A stretch of 64,000 nt of DNA from Emticicia sp. 21SJ11W-3 (GCF_024138715.1 NZ_CP092074.1:3968001-4032000); one strand, 5' to 3'. Shown: positions 37,287 to 47,053, counted from the first letter of the stretch. The notes: generated by a model from the letters alone, not told the origin. A program made the numbers and translations.

Positions 37287-38203
37287 ATGTTTGTGGGTGT
37301 GGGGGCTATAACGGGTAGCCTGAAAGCCATGAAAGCTGCGAAACTGGCCAATGCCATACAGAAAGTTGCTGAGATATCTGACAGGCTTGATGTTACCTCT
37401 AAGATTATGAGCAAGGTAGGCATGGGCTTTAAAAAAGGAGCTGGTAAAGTAGGTAAGTTTGTAATTCGTAATGCAGCCGGCGGTATTATAGGAACAGCAT
37501 TTGATGTAGTAGATGGGGTTTACAAGAATGTAAAGAAAAAGACATCAAGTGCATATAATGTCTTTTTAGGTACCATTGAGGGACAAGTGCAATTTATAGG
37601 CGAAAAAACTCAAAAGGTTAGATGCAATATTTGGGGTAAATGTAGTTCAGGAGCAGGTGGAAGAGTTGATGCAACAAATCCTCCTAATCTTTTGAGTTGT
37701 GTAGATGACGCTGCTATGGAGACAATTGATGTATTCAAAAGAGCATTGCATAAAAATGAACTTAATAATATGACCTATAAAAAGTATAAAAGTGACAGAG
37801 ATAAGGGTATTATTACTAATTTAACAGGGCATCATGCGCCATCTGTATCTTATTTTGAACAGTATTGTGAAAAAATGGGACTTGACAAGAAAATGATTAT
37901 GGGCGGAGGTCATGGGGACGATTTAATGACTATACTTTTGGAAAGCGGGAAAGCTCCTGGCCGTCATTCGCGAACAAAAACTTTTAAAAACAACCTTGGT
38001 AGTAAGAGACCCGATTATTATGACTTAATTCCATCAGAAGCACTAAAATATGAAATTGAAGATATGGCGTGAATACTTAAAGAAGATGGTTTTGGGATGC
38101 AGTGGCTAAGAAAAAATTACAAAACTATATAGAGGCTCAAAAACAAAAATTACAAAATATTTTTACTACTTATCCCAGTATTTCTTGGCCAACATTTAAT
38201 TAA
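37287..38203 (+). pseudogene. Polymorphic toxin C-terminus 2, GHH-type nuclease candidate
   Basis: The pretoxin module MFVGVGAITGSLKAMKAAKL and the IWGKCSS strand are followed by a toxin tip with TGHHAPSVSYF, MGGGHGDD and a Lys/Arg-rich helix. The GHH motif and its spacing resemble GHH-group HNH/endonuclease VII-type toxins. The frame stops at 38070-38072, but related coding (WFWDAVAKKKLQNYIEAQ to WPTFN) goes on in another frame to 38203, so it is frameshifted. No signal peptide is fused to it. Followed 7 nt later by an immunity-like gene. Confidence 0.65.
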
Positions 38204-38210
38204 TAAATAT

Positions 38211-38726
38211 ATGAGAAACGATATGCTTAAATTTATTGAAGCAATAAACTCTTCAAAATTTCTGAATACAGAAGAAGAATATTCCATTTTTTGGGATTCA
38301 TTAGAGAATTTGAAAGAGGCTAGTAAAGAAGAAATTTCTAATCCTATTGAATATGTGGAAAAATTATTTAAGATATTGAATAATGAAACTGAAGATTTTG
38401 AAACATTAATGGAAGTAGTATTTTTCATATTCGAATTCGCACGAAACAAAAACATTGATATTGATGAATTTATTAAAACAATCTTCATTGAATTTGATGA
38501 AATGAAGGAAGATAAGATAATATGGGTAGAAGAAATTATTTCATTAATGATTAAAAAGGAGTATATAGATGCAATAAAATTTCATCTCAATAATTCCGAT
38601 AAAAAAATTATTGAGGCCTTTAAATTTATTTCTTCTGGCTTTATTAATGATCTTAGTTTAGATAAACCCACCATTTCATATGCGAAGGAGATTTTTAGTT
38701 TTATTGAGAATTTAAACTCAAACTAA
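38211..38726 (+). CDS. Putative immunity protein 3 (Imm30-like)
   Basis: A 171-residue acidic helical protein starting MRNDMLKFIEAINSSKF, directly after the GHH-type tip. The pattern NETEDFETLMEVVFFIFEFAR followed by repeating short helices resembles Imm30-type immunity proteins, though this is from memory. Coding is intact even though the toxin is frameshifted, as expected if loss of immunity is harmful. Confidence 0.55.
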   Translation: MRNDMLKFIEAINSSKFLNTEEEYSIFWDSLENLKEASKEEISNPIEYVEKLFKILNNETEDFETLMEVVFFIFEFARNKNIDIDEFIKTIFIEFDEMKEDKIIWVEEIISLMIKKEYIDAIKFHLNNSDKKIIEAFKFISSGFINDLSLDKPTISYAKEIFSFIENLNSN

Positions 38727-38956
38727 TAGCGTATTTCGTGATTGTTTAAGGTTTGCCTTTAAGAAATTTAAGAGTGAAAAAGTATTCGAACTCATGAAAT
38801 TATGCTTTAACACTTGATTTATAGCTAAACATTACTAGCTATAAATCACTCTGAATGAATCTCTTAGAATAAGCCACCAACCTCAAACCATTAAATTCTA
38901 AACACATTACCAAACACCACCCCCACTGTGATATTTAAAAGAGAAAAACCTATAAA

Positions 38957-39091
38957 ATGAGGCATAACTACAAACCTATTTTTAAAATCTGGGCTTTGCT
39001 GTTGTTAGTATCCGGCTTTCCGTTGGCGGCTTATGCCAGCGATGATGGTCCGGGTACCAAGAAAAAGGAATATAAAGTAAAGATAGTTTAA
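38957..39091 (+). CDS. Signal-peptide leader frame, copy 2
   Basis: Same 44-codon leader as copy 1 with a few changes (MRHNYKPIFKIW..., VSGFPLAAYA). Length and stop are conserved. Confidence 0.55.
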   Translation: MRHNYKPIFKIWALLLLVSGFPLAAYASDDGPGTKKKEYKVKIV

Positions 39092-39099
39092 AATAAAAA

Positions 39100-39798
39100 T
39101 TGAGTACTTCTGCTGATATAGGCAATCAGAGAAGCCGGGGTTTCCATAACCCATATAGTTCATTGATTTATAGGTTAATTTCTCGACGTCGTTGGTATAA
39201 CCGATGTGTTACCGGCCAACGGCTGGACGGCTATATTGATAGTCCTGTGTTACCAGCTGGTAAATCAGGTAAGTTTGTAATTCGTAATGCAGCCGGCGGT
39301 ATCGTTGGCGAGGCAATGGAGTATGTAAACGGAGTTTATAAAAAAGTTAAAAAGAAGACTTCTGCTCATAACAAGTATCTGGGTACTTTTGAAGGTGAGG
39401 TTGAATTTGCAGATGGTACTAAAGGAAAAGGAACATATGAACTTTGGGGTAAATGTGGAAGTGTTAGTAATTTGCGTGTAATTGCTAATCCCCCGAAGGG
39501 TAAAAAATGTGATAATGTTAGTGAAGTTGGAGCAATAGCCGGTAAGGAGGGGAAAGAATTATATAATTTTGGCGGAAGTGCGGGCAGGCATATGGAAAAT
39601 CCGGGTAGAGCAGTACCAATTCAAATATTAGATCAAGCAATCAAAGGATCTATAGGAGTGCCAGACCCCAAAGGCTCACGAGCTAAAGTGCACAGTATCG
39701 AAATGATTAAAGACGGAAAGACTTACAAATTAGATGTTCTTTACGATAAGGCAACAAATACTATTTGGCATTTTCAATATAAACCTGTAAAACCATAA
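39100..39798 (+). CDS. Polymorphic toxin C-terminus 3, orphan
   Basis: Open from a TTG at 39100 with no ATG before the pretoxin module, so it is probably not translated by itself. The segment SGKFVIRNAAGGIVGEAMEY (from about 39268) and YELWGKCGSVSNLRV are shared with the other cassettes. The tip, from about residue 160, holds AGRHMENPGRAVPIQILD, GSIGVPDPKGSRAKVHS and LDVLYDKATNTIWHFQY. Conserved His, Arg and Tyr/Thr positions would suit a small RNase, but I cannot name the family. An immunity-like gene starts 6 nt later. Confidence 0.6.
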   Translation: MSTSADIGNQRSRGFHNPYSSLIYRLISRRRWYNRCVTGQRLDGYIDSPVLPAGKSGKFVIRNAAGGIVGEAMEYVNGVYKKVKKKTSAHNKYLGTFEGEVEFADGTKGKGTYELWGKCGSVSNLRVIANPPKGKKCDNVSEVGAIAGKEGKELYNFGGSAGRHMENPGRAVPIQILDQAIKGSIGVPDPKGSRAKVHSIEMIKDGKTYKLDVLYDKATNTIWHFQYKPVKP

Positions 39799-39803
39799 GC
39801 AAT

Positions 39804-40100
39804 ATGTATAAAAAGAATGATAAGAGAAGACTGTATTGGCTTATTGACCAATTTTTATCAGGCAAAATAAATGAAATAACATTTTGTGATGATTTCCACG
39901 ATACCTTTGTTAACGAAATGAATTATAAAGGTCTAACAGATATTGAATATAAGGCTTTTGTTGATTTAAGTGATGTATCACAACGGTATTCAGAATATGA
40001 AGAGGACTTTAAATTTTGGGCAGGATTTGTTACTGCAGAAGAGTTAAAGCAAAAAATAATAGAGACAAAAGAGGAATTATCAGAGGAAAGCCCGCATTAG
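39804..40100 (+). CDS. Putative immunity protein 4
   Basis: A 98-residue acidic protein starting MYKKNDKRRLYWLIDQFLSG, 6 nt after toxin tip 3. The L-I-D-x-F-L-x-G-x-I pattern followed by D-F-x-D-x-F recalls colicin-type small helical immunity proteins; family not assigned. Confidence 0.6.
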   Translation: MYKKNDKRRLYWLIDQFLSGKINEITFCDDFHDTFVNEMNYKGLTDIEYKAFVDLSDVSQRYSEYEEDFKFWAGFVTAEELKQKIIETKEELSEESPH

Positions 40101-40461
40101 TATATTTTGATATTATTTGAGAATATGTTTTAGAAGTTGAATCACTACTTTGCTGATAATATTTTCACAACTACTTTTCAAATTTATTGTAAATGGAATT
40201 AAGAAAATTTTTAATTGTGAATTCCTTTGGAGAACTATTGAATAAAATTCAATCAAAGTAATAGTGAAACTTTAGAGTTTCATTAACGAATAAGAGGAGT
40301 AATTATTAGTTAAATAAAATCAAACTTCTAATAATAGAATTGGGATACTGTTGAAGAGCATCTGTTTTAGAATATTAAGCACCTGATTAAGAAAACACTA
40401 AACACATACCCATTACCAAACACCACCCCCACTGTGATATTTAAAGAGAAAAACCTATAAA
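40101..40461. other. AT-rich spacer before leader copy 3
   Basis: No open frame, RNA gene or promoter box stands out. The last ~60 bp (from about 40398) belong to the repeated leader block. Confidence 0.5.
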
Positions 40462-40596
40462 ATGAAGCATAACTACAAACCTTTACGTAAAATCTGGGCT
40501 TTGCTGTTGTTAGTATGCGGCTTTACGTTGGCAGCTTATGCCAGCGATGACGGGCCGGGTACTAAGAAAAAGGAATATAAAGTAAAGAAAGTTTAA
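40462..40596 (+). CDS. Signal-peptide leader frame, copy 3
   Basis: Same 44-codon leader (MKHNYKPLRKIWALLLL...), ending in VKKV and TAA. Best preserved of the four together with copy 1. Confidence 0.6.
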   Translation: MKHNYKPLRKIWALLLLVCGFTLAAYASDDGPGTKKKEYKVKKV

Positions 40597-40826
40597 AATA
40601 AAAATTGAGTACTTCTGCTGATATAGGCAATCAGAGAAGCCGGGGTTTCCATAACCCATTAAGTTCATTGATTTATAGGTTAATTTCTCAATGCCGTTGG
40701 CATAACCGATGTGTTATAGGCCAACGGCTGGGCGGCTATATTGAAAGACCAATATTACCAGCTTGAATCAGGTACACTCCAATAAACAGATACTATAACG
40801 GGCGCACTGCATTTGAAATAGCATCT

Positions 40827-41591
40827 ATGTTTGTGGGTGTGGGGGCTATAACGGGCAGCCTGAAAGCCATGAAAGCTGCGAAACTGGCCAATGCCATAAA
40901 GAAAGTTGCTGAAATATCTGACAGGCTTGATGTTACCTCTAAGATTATGAGCAGGGTAGGCATGGGCTTTAAGAAAGGAGCAGGTAAAACAGGTAAGTTT
41001 ATCATTCGTAATGCTGCAGGTGGTATTGTTGGCGAGGCGATGGAGTATGTAAACGGAGTTTACAAAAAAGTTAAAAAGAAGACTTCTGCACATAACCAGT
41101 TTCTGGGTACAATAGAGGGTGATGTAGAATTTGCAGACGGTACCAAAGGAAAGGGAGCTTATGACCTTTGGGGAAAATGTGGAAGTGTTAGTAATTTCCG
41201 TACTAGTGCTAATCAATGTAATACTGTTAGCGAAGTTGGAGCTGAAGTCGCTAAAGAGGGGGGGAGTATACTTTCTGCTGCTTCAAAAGCTGCATTTAAA
41301 GCGGCTGATAATGTAGGTTCAATTTTTGTCAAGAATAAACATTTAAGTAGTCATACAACGGGTACTTATGCAAAGTTTGCAACAGCAGATATTAGTACAG
41401 CTCAAGGATGGGTACAAGAGGGATTCCGTTCACCTAAAGCTAGATTTTTGCCCAATCCTCAAATCCCAAATTCATTTCAGGTAGTAACAGACCTCGGAAA
41501 AAAAATAGGAACTAAAGGGCAAACATCAATTCGAACCATCGTTAGTTTTGATGGTAGAGTAATTAATACTTTCCCTGTAAATTTAAATTAA
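40827..41591 (+). CDS. Polymorphic toxin C-terminus 4, RNase-like candidate
   Basis: A 254-residue frame beginning at the pretoxin module MFVGVGAITGSLKAMKAAKL, then DVEFADGTKGKGAYDLWGKC. The tip (about residues 175-254) reads KNKHLSSHTTGTYAKF, GFRSPKARFLPN, FQVVTDLGKKIGTKGQTSIR and ends FDGRVINTFPVNLN. His pair, Lys/Arg and the G-x-x-x-I-R strand near the end fit BECR-fold RNase toxins in outline. No signal peptide is fused. Intact frame; immunity gene 17 nt later. Confidence 0.65.
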   Translation: MFVGVGAITGSLKAMKAAKLANAIKKVAEISDRLDVTSKIMSRVGMGFKKGAGKTGKFIIRNAAGGIVGEAMEYVNGVYKKVKKKTSAHNQFLGTIEGDVEFADGTKGKGAYDLWGKCGSVSNFRTSANQCNTVSEVGAEVAKEGGSILSAASKAAFKAADNVGSIFVKNKHLSSHTTGTYAKFATADISTAQGWVQEGFRSPKARFLPNPQIPNSFQVVTDLGKKIGTKGQTSIRTIVSFDGRVINTFPVNLN

Positions 41592-41608
41592 TATAAATTG
41601 AAATTGAA

Positions 41609-42031
41609 ATGAGAATTAAATTTGAGATAACTGATATTCCAATTGCTGAACAAAAAAATTATCCTACAGCTTATTTAGAAGGAATACTTAAAATCTATGT
41701 TAAAGAAGTGGTATTCTTTAATCAATCAGGAATATTACTTATTGAGTTTGCAATATTTATTAGCAGATGGCTGAATAACGTTAAAACTACTGAATTTGTT
41801 GATTTTAGCTTCGAAACAATGGATAATGATGAATCTATTCTGTCTTTGAATTATGTGAACAAGAATCTTTTTAGAATATATTCCATTTGGCAAGAATTAG
41901 AAGTTAAAGAATTATTAACTAAGGAAGAAATAGTTGCTGAGTTTGAAAAATATTTAGAAAGTCTAGAAAATGAGTTGAAACTGAAAACTGAAATTGACTT
42001 AAGTAGTGTTCTAAAGGATATCCAGTGGTAG
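41609..42031 (+). CDS. Putative immunity protein 5 (DUF7878-like)
   Basis: A 140-residue acidic protein starting MRIKFEITDIPIAEQKNYPT. The pattern LKIYVKEVVFFNQSGILLIEF, then FSFETMDNDESILSL and FRIYSIWQE resembles small alpha/beta proteins that accompany RNase-like toxin tips. The DUF7878 likeness is from memory. Confidence 0.6.
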   Translation: MRIKFEITDIPIAEQKNYPTAYLEGILKIYVKEVVFFNQSGILLIEFAIFISRWLNNVKTTEFVDFSFETMDNDESILSLNYVNKNLFRIYSIWQELEVKELLTKEEIVAEFEKYLESLENELKLKTEIDLSSVLKDIQW

Positions 42032-42488
42032 TTACTGCTAAGTGAGTAAGAAATAATTTTAAGTTTGATGAAAACGAAGCGAAAGTGTATTTTGGTAAAC
42101 ATGCAATCGAAATAATGAAGATTAAAGAGAAATCCATTTTACAATCTTTAAAACTATGTTAATCATGCGAATTGGATAATTCAAAATTGAACATAGCTCC
42201 AAATATAATGCCATTAGAGAATAACAGGTGGTATTATTAATGTTGTGACAAATTAATAAGTATTCACAATGTTATAATTGATTGCAGTGATATCATCTTT
42301 TTTTCTGAGACTGGATAAATGATGAGAGAGCGATTGAGAATTATGTGTACTTTGTATTATCACGACTTGATTTATTAAGAATTAAAAGCAAACATGAGTC
42401 ATCTTGAATTTTGAAAATTTAAATAAAAAGAACCTAAAATTACCGACACACCCCTCCACTGTGATATTTAAAGAGAAAAACCTATAAA
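42032..42488. other. AT-rich decayed spacer before leader copy 4
   Basis: Short, stop-rich frames only; perhaps remains of a lost toxin or immunity gene. From about 42440 it is part of the repeated leader block. Confidence 0.45.
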
Positions 42489-42623
42489 ATGAAGCAATTC
42501 TAAATTACCTATTGTAAAATCTGGGCTTTGCTGTTGTTAGTATGCGGCTTTACGTTGGCAGCTTAGGCCAGCGATGATGGGCCGGGTACCAAGAAAAAGG
42601 AATATAAAGTAAAGATAGTTTAA
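42489..42623 (+). pseudogene. Signal-peptide leader frame, copy 4, dead
   Basis: Same 135-bp frame as copies 1-3 with TAA at codon 5 and TAG at codon 26. The block after it breaks off near 42681, where IS256-derived sequence begins. Confidence 0.8.
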
Positions 42624-42789
42624 AATAAAAATTGAATACTTCTGCTGATATAGGCAATCAGAGAAGCCGGGGTTTCCATAACATGTAATAGACAAGACTT
42701 AATCTGACAGAAAGGTATTAAAATTAACTGTCAGATAACATATTAATATCGTTCCAGTTAAATTCTGAATTAGATGACTGAATTGACAC

Positions 42790-43840
42790 ATCAGTCATTG
42801 GGAGTTTTGAGCCAATCATTTTACCTAAACGTCAGGTAATTATTACCGAAGAACTGGAAGATAAAGTCACTGCCTTGTACGGTCGTGGGGTGAGTACAAA
42901 AGATATTTCCACCCATATTAAGGAGCCTTATCAGATTGAAATTTTGGCTTCTCAGTTGTCTGCCATTACTGATAAGGACTAGGCGTCCCCGTAATTCCGG
43001 CTATGAATGAGTGGAAAACCCGCTCTCTTCAATCAGTCTATGCTTTTGTTTATCTGGATTATATGCACCGCAGCGGCGGACCGCTACAAGGTACGAGAAA
43101 GTGGACGAGTTACTACACGAGCAGTTTATAACATTTTAAGAATAGACTTGACAGGTAAGAAAGATTTAATTGGCATGTATGTCTCTGAAACAGAGGGAGC
43201 CAAATTCTGGATATCAGTTATTACTGATTAAAGAATCGAAGTGTTGAGGATATTCTGATTGCCTGTGTCGATGGGCTAAACGGGTTCCCCGTTGCTATTG
43301 AACTGTTTTTCCTCAAACTTAGGTACAAACCATGTGTAGTTCATCAAATTCGTGCTTCTCTTCGGTATGTGGCTGAAAAAGACAAAAAAGAGTTTATTAA
43401 TGACTTGAAGCCTGTCTATCAATCCCTTACAAAAGATGAAGGCTTTGAGAATCTGATTGCTTTAGATAATAAATGGGCTAAAAAATATCCAGGTCCTATT
43501 CAATCCTGGTACAACAATTGGGAGAATCTTTCAACTTTTTTTCAATACCTAATGCCATTAGAAAGGTCATTTATACCGCAGCGGCGGCCGCAACTAACAC
43601 CATCGAGGGTTTCCACAGACAAGTTAGAAAAATTACGAAAACAAAACGGGCTTTTACTTCTGACAATGCCTTTTTAAAATTAGTCTATTTAGTAGTACAA
43701 AATATTACTGACAAGTGGACAATGCCGCTCCATAACTAGAGCTTGGCACTATCACAACTTTATGTTTTTTTTGGGGATAGGTTGAAACTTCATTTAATGA
43801 CCTGAAAAATCAAACCTGACACAGTTCAGTTTACACTCCC
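42790..43840 (+). pseudogene. Degenerate IS256-family element with short GC-rich inserts
   Basis: Transposase remnants in several frames: GSFEPIILPKRQVIITEEL, then VIPAMNEW, KKDLIGMYVSETEGAKFW, VAEKDKKEFINDLKPVY, and AAAAATNTIEGFHRQVRK. The N-terminal 90 or so residues are missing. It ends in an inverted repeat (43815-43840) matching that of the intact IS at 25846. Two inserts break it: GACTAGGCGTCCCC at 42977-42990 and CGCAGCGGCGGACCGC at 43069-43084. Both are GC-rich in an AT-rich gene. Confidence 0.9.
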
Positions 43841-43914
43841 TTCTACGCTAACTACTAACTTGTCAATTTCTGTTACAAATTTATAATACTGGGGAGTGAT
43901 TGCCTCTTGTGTAG

Positions 43915-44925
43915 TTAAACTCTGGTGTCATTTTCTCTTTTTTCAATCTCTTTTTTGATTTCTTCGATCAGTTGCTGTTCTGTTGGTAAGTACAATTTGT
44001 ATTCGCTTGCAAATATCGTTTTATTGTCTTCTGGCAACGATATTTTAACCACTGCATTATTTTTCTCGGCACAAAGTAAGATACCTATGGTGGGGTTTTC
44101 AAACTCTCTCTTTTCATAACGGTCGTAATAATTGACGTACATCTGCAATTGCCCAATGTCCTGGTGTGTAAACTTGGTAGTCTTTATCTCAATGATTACA
44201 AAGCATTGTAGAAGCCGGTTGTAAAATACAAGATCTATAAAGAACTCATCCCCTTCAATGTGTAGCCGTTTTTGCCTGGCTACGAATGCAAATCCATTAC
44301 CTAATTCCAGCAAAAAGTCGTGCAAGTGTGTAATAATCGCTTGTTCTAAGTCTTTTTCGTAGTAGGAGGCTTCGCGATGTAATCCTAAAAATTCAAGATA
44401 CATGGGGTCTTTGATGATTTCCTTCGCATCTGAGGGTTGTTTTTCATTTCTTGCCACGGCTAGTACACTTTCCCTGTCATTGCTCATTAACAGACGCTCC
44501 CATAAACTACTATGAATTTGCCGCTCTAACTGTCGTACAGTCCAGTTGTTTTTAATAGTTTCTGCAATATAAAAAGCTATTTTATCTTGATTATCAAGCC
44601 TTATAAGTAATTTATATTGGCTCCAACTCAATTGCGAATACAGTGTATTCGCAATTGGAAATGTGCGATAAAACTGCCGAAAAAGCTCTATCTGACGCTT
44701 AGAAAAACCGCTTCCATATTCCGGTTCCAATTGTTCGGCTACAAATTTGGTCAGATAGTTGCCGTAATCTGCCCGGTCTTTCCCTTGCTGTTCTTCTTCA
44801 AAAATACGCTGTCCAATCAACCAATACATCATAGTACGTTCGTGATCTACTGAACGGATGGCTTTTTCTTGCGAATTAAGAATAATAGCCTTGATGTCTG
44901 TTATGACAGATTGACTTATAATCAT
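43915..44925 (-). CDS. DUF1016 / YhcG-family PD-(D/E)xK nuclease-like protein, intact
   Basis: A 336-residue protein from the ATG at 44925 (MIISQSVITDIKAIIL). The N-terminal DUF1016 domain (MMYWLIGQRIFEEEQ, YGSGFSKRQIELFRQFY, WSQYKLLIRL) is followed by the PD-(D/E)xK-like core: Asp in FFIDLVFYNRLLQC, then Glu-x-Lys in VIIEIKTTKF. Members are found in mobile elements, often by restriction loci, and some are nucleases tied to recombination or phage defence. It stands alone here, between the dead IS and the mobilisation block. Confidence 0.85.
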   Translation of the reverse strand: MIISQSVITDIKAIILNSQEKAIRSVDHERTMMYWLIGQRIFEEEQQGKDRADYGNYLTKFVAEQLEPEYGSGFSKRQIELFRQFYRTFPIANTLYSQLSWSQYKLLIRLDNQDKIAFYIAETIKNNWTVRQLERQIHSSLWERLLMSNDRESVLAVARNEKQPSDAKEIIKDPMYLEFLGLHREASYYEKDLEQAIITHLHDFLLELGNGFAFVARQKRLHIEGDEFFIDLVFYNRLLQCFVIIEIKTTKFTHQDIGQLQMYVNYYDRYEKREFENPTIGILLCAEKNNAVVKISLPEDNKTIFASEYKLYLPTEQQLIEEIKKEIEKRENDTRV

Positions 44926-45101
44926 GTGTCCTACGTTTAATTTTCCAAAATTACAAAAAGTTATAGGGTCTCCCTTTAATAAGAATATCAATATTCCACT
45001 TGCTCGTGAATACTGCTTGTCCCATTCATTACTTCTAATAGCTGATTAGTCAGCTTAAACCTGACTAACCAGATACAAAATATAAGTTGTAAATGGGTCG
45101 A

Positions 45102-45664
45102 TTATTCTCCTTCAGACCTCTCTGAATTGATATAAGCCTTCTCCATCAGCTTTTTTACTCCTATGCCGTTATTGTTATATAGATAGTTCCAAGATTTCCT
45201 TAACCTGTCATTTTCAATTTGCCTCATTTTAATAGCCTTTTGATTGTCACTGTAATGGAGACTCCATTTGTAAAGATTGTTCACAAATAGCATTATAACC
45301 AGCCACAAAAACCAGCGGCCAAAATAACCCTGTAGAATAGTTTGGCATCCTGCTCGGGAAATAGCAGTATTTGAAATTTTCTGACAATACTTTTGGGCTG
45401 TGTGCCGATCATTAGTTTTACATCGGCTAAACCCTTATATATGATTTGCAGGATAGGCTCAGTGTTGACTGTTACCGAAACGGATTTTGGATTGTCCTGC
45501 TCTTTCTTAAAATCATCAAGCATGCTGCCGATGGTGTTGACAGCAGCAATCAGATCGTTCATGGTTTGATTGGTAGTTTTCTGTTCCTGAGTGAATTCTT
45601 CCAGTACCAATCCCAATGTTTCTTTTTCGATCCCTCCGTTATTGATTGTAGTATCCATAATCAT
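45102..45664 (-). pseudogene. Mobilisation-block membrane protein gene, frameshifted
   Basis: The first part (from 45664) gives MIMDTTINNGGIEKETLG, a coiled coil and KFQILLFPEQDAKLFYR. A frameshift near 45310 moves the frame into a segment with a membrane helix (WLVIMLFVNNLYKW) and a basic C-terminus. The restored join reads YFGRWFLWLVIML. Such genes follow the relaxase in Bacteroidota mobilisable elements. Separated from the relaxase by 5 nt. Confidence 0.65.
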
Positions 45665-45669
45665 GCGTT

Positions 45670-46676
45670 TTAATAATTACTTATTTGTACCCTTCTCCTT
45701 TTACGTTTTTTCCTGGCTTCTTTGATAAGTTCAGGATTGATATAATCCACTCCTTTCTCTGGTTTCAGCAATTGATACAACATACTGGAAAGCTGTTTTT
45801 CAATGATTTCAAAAGATTCATGTGTCTCCCATTTATAATCTTGTGCTGTTGCCTTCGCGTAGGTGATGGATGATCTATTACCTTCCGGCTGTCTATGCTG
45901 CTTGGCTTTGTTCATTTCCAATTGTTGCCTAATTCCTAAAATCCTGTCGATTTTCGCTAGCGAAAAACCCACCTCGCTACCTTTTATTTTCACCTTTTTA
46001 TCATCTATAAAGGAAATGCCCCTGCCTTTGATAACCTTATAGCCCAATGCCTGCATCTGCTTTTCAAATGCGTAATAGTGAATTACTTTCTCTAAGGTCT
46101 GTCGGATGTCTGCCTTTAATCGTTCTTTGCGATGATCATTGCGTGGTAATAGTCTGTTCTTAGTTGATAGGAAAGCCCGGGGGCTTAGTACTGCTTGCAG
46201 GTTATACTGCTTCTCCAAACTCCGGCAGAGACTGGCCATGCGTTTATAGCTGTTGCTATCGCTGGCAACCTTACCATTCAATCCTACACGGTTAGCTGCG
46301 ATATGAATATGCTGCTCTTTGGTATCCTTATGTAACACGCAGATATACTGATTCTCTGCCACGCCAAATGCTGCGGCGCAAGCTCTGCCCATTTCAATAA
46401 GCTCAGCGTTTCTCCGGGTGCCAGCCGCAGGGATAAATGCAGTACCGGTTTTTCAACCCGATTGTTTAGCTTCTGAACGTCCTTAAACTGTTGGGTCAGT
46501 TCATGTTTGTCGCCAAAACATTTATTGTATTCCAGTACCTCTGCACGTTCTCTGTGCTGCAAATGATCCTGCACGGAAAGCTCCTGTTTCTGCTGCTCGG
46601 ACAGTTCCTTTTTATCTTCCAGACAATAGCTGATACAGTGATAAAAAGATGAGCCAATTGATACATGCCCTATCAT
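45670..46676 (-). pseudogene. Relaxase (MobB type), frameshifted
   Basis: Two overlapping frames make one relaxase. The first starts MIGHVSIGSSFYHCISYCLE and runs to LRLAPGE; then a missing base near 46415 shifts the frame to AELIEMGRACAAAFGV, followed by the metal-binding motif HIHIAANRVG (45670-46392 frame). It would nick oriT and pilot DNA transfer. The four-base overlap with mobC (ATGA-type) is normal operon structure. The break probably ended self-supplied mobilisation. Confidence 0.88.
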
Positions 46677-47053
46677 TGTAAATAGCTTTTAATCTGTACT
46701 GCAATTTCGTTTAACTGCCCTGACTGCACTTTTAATTCTGCACGTTCTAACGGGCTTAACTCTTCAATACCATTTCGCTTTTTAGCGATCTGGTTCAGGT
46801 TGGCACTCATGTGATTGAGCGCAGCAGTAAGGCTCAAAACTTCTTTTGGCAACGCCTTATTTCGCTTGTCAATTTTTCCGGTCAGCCCGATTTCCCGGAG
46901 GTATTCAGAAACGGAAAGATTGGCACTCTTTGCCTTGGCTTCAATTACCTTACGTTCGTACTGCGTGCATTTGATTGCCATAAGCTGGTCTCTTTTGATG
47001 GCTTTTTTAGGTCTGCCGCCTTTGTTCTTTGTAATTACATTCTGCTCCTCCAT
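46673..47053 (-). CDS. MobC-like relaxosome accessory protein
   Basis: A 126-residue basic protein starting MEEQNVITKNKGGRPKKAIK. The ribbon-helix-helix-like segment KCTQYERKVIEAKAKSANLS and the C-terminal signature (LNQIAKKRNG) fit the MobC family, which helps the relaxase open oriT. Two adjacent ATGs exist; the second (47053) has the better spacing (6 nt) from AGGAGG. Intact, unlike the relaxase after it. Confidence 0.85.
   Translation of the reverse strand: MEEQNVITKNKGGRPKKAIKRDQLMAIKCTQYERKVIEAKAKSANLSVSEYLREIGLTGKIDKRNKALPKEVLSLTAALNHMSANLNQIAKKRNGIEELSPLERAELKVQSGQLNEIAVQIKSYLQ

Larger units (their letters stand above)
36853..42681 (+). repeat. Array of four near-identical toxin-cassette leader repeats
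   Basis: A block starting near AAACACATACC and running through a 135-bp leader frame and a GC-richer non-coding stretch (TTGAGTACTTCTGCTG ... AGCCGGGGTTTCC) occurs at about 36853, 38893, 40398 and 42440. In copies 1 and 3 it continues into the pretoxin module; copy 2 joins it later, and copy 4 ends in a dead IS256. Between copies lie different toxin tips and immunity genes. The shared sequence offers homology for cassette exchange. Confidence 0.85.

Noticed and set aside
36853-42681. Possible CRISPR array because of regularly recurring blocks.
   Set aside because: Repeats are hundreds of bp long, hold coding leaders and are spaced 1.5-2 kb apart; no short direct repeats with uniform spacers occur anywhere in the window.
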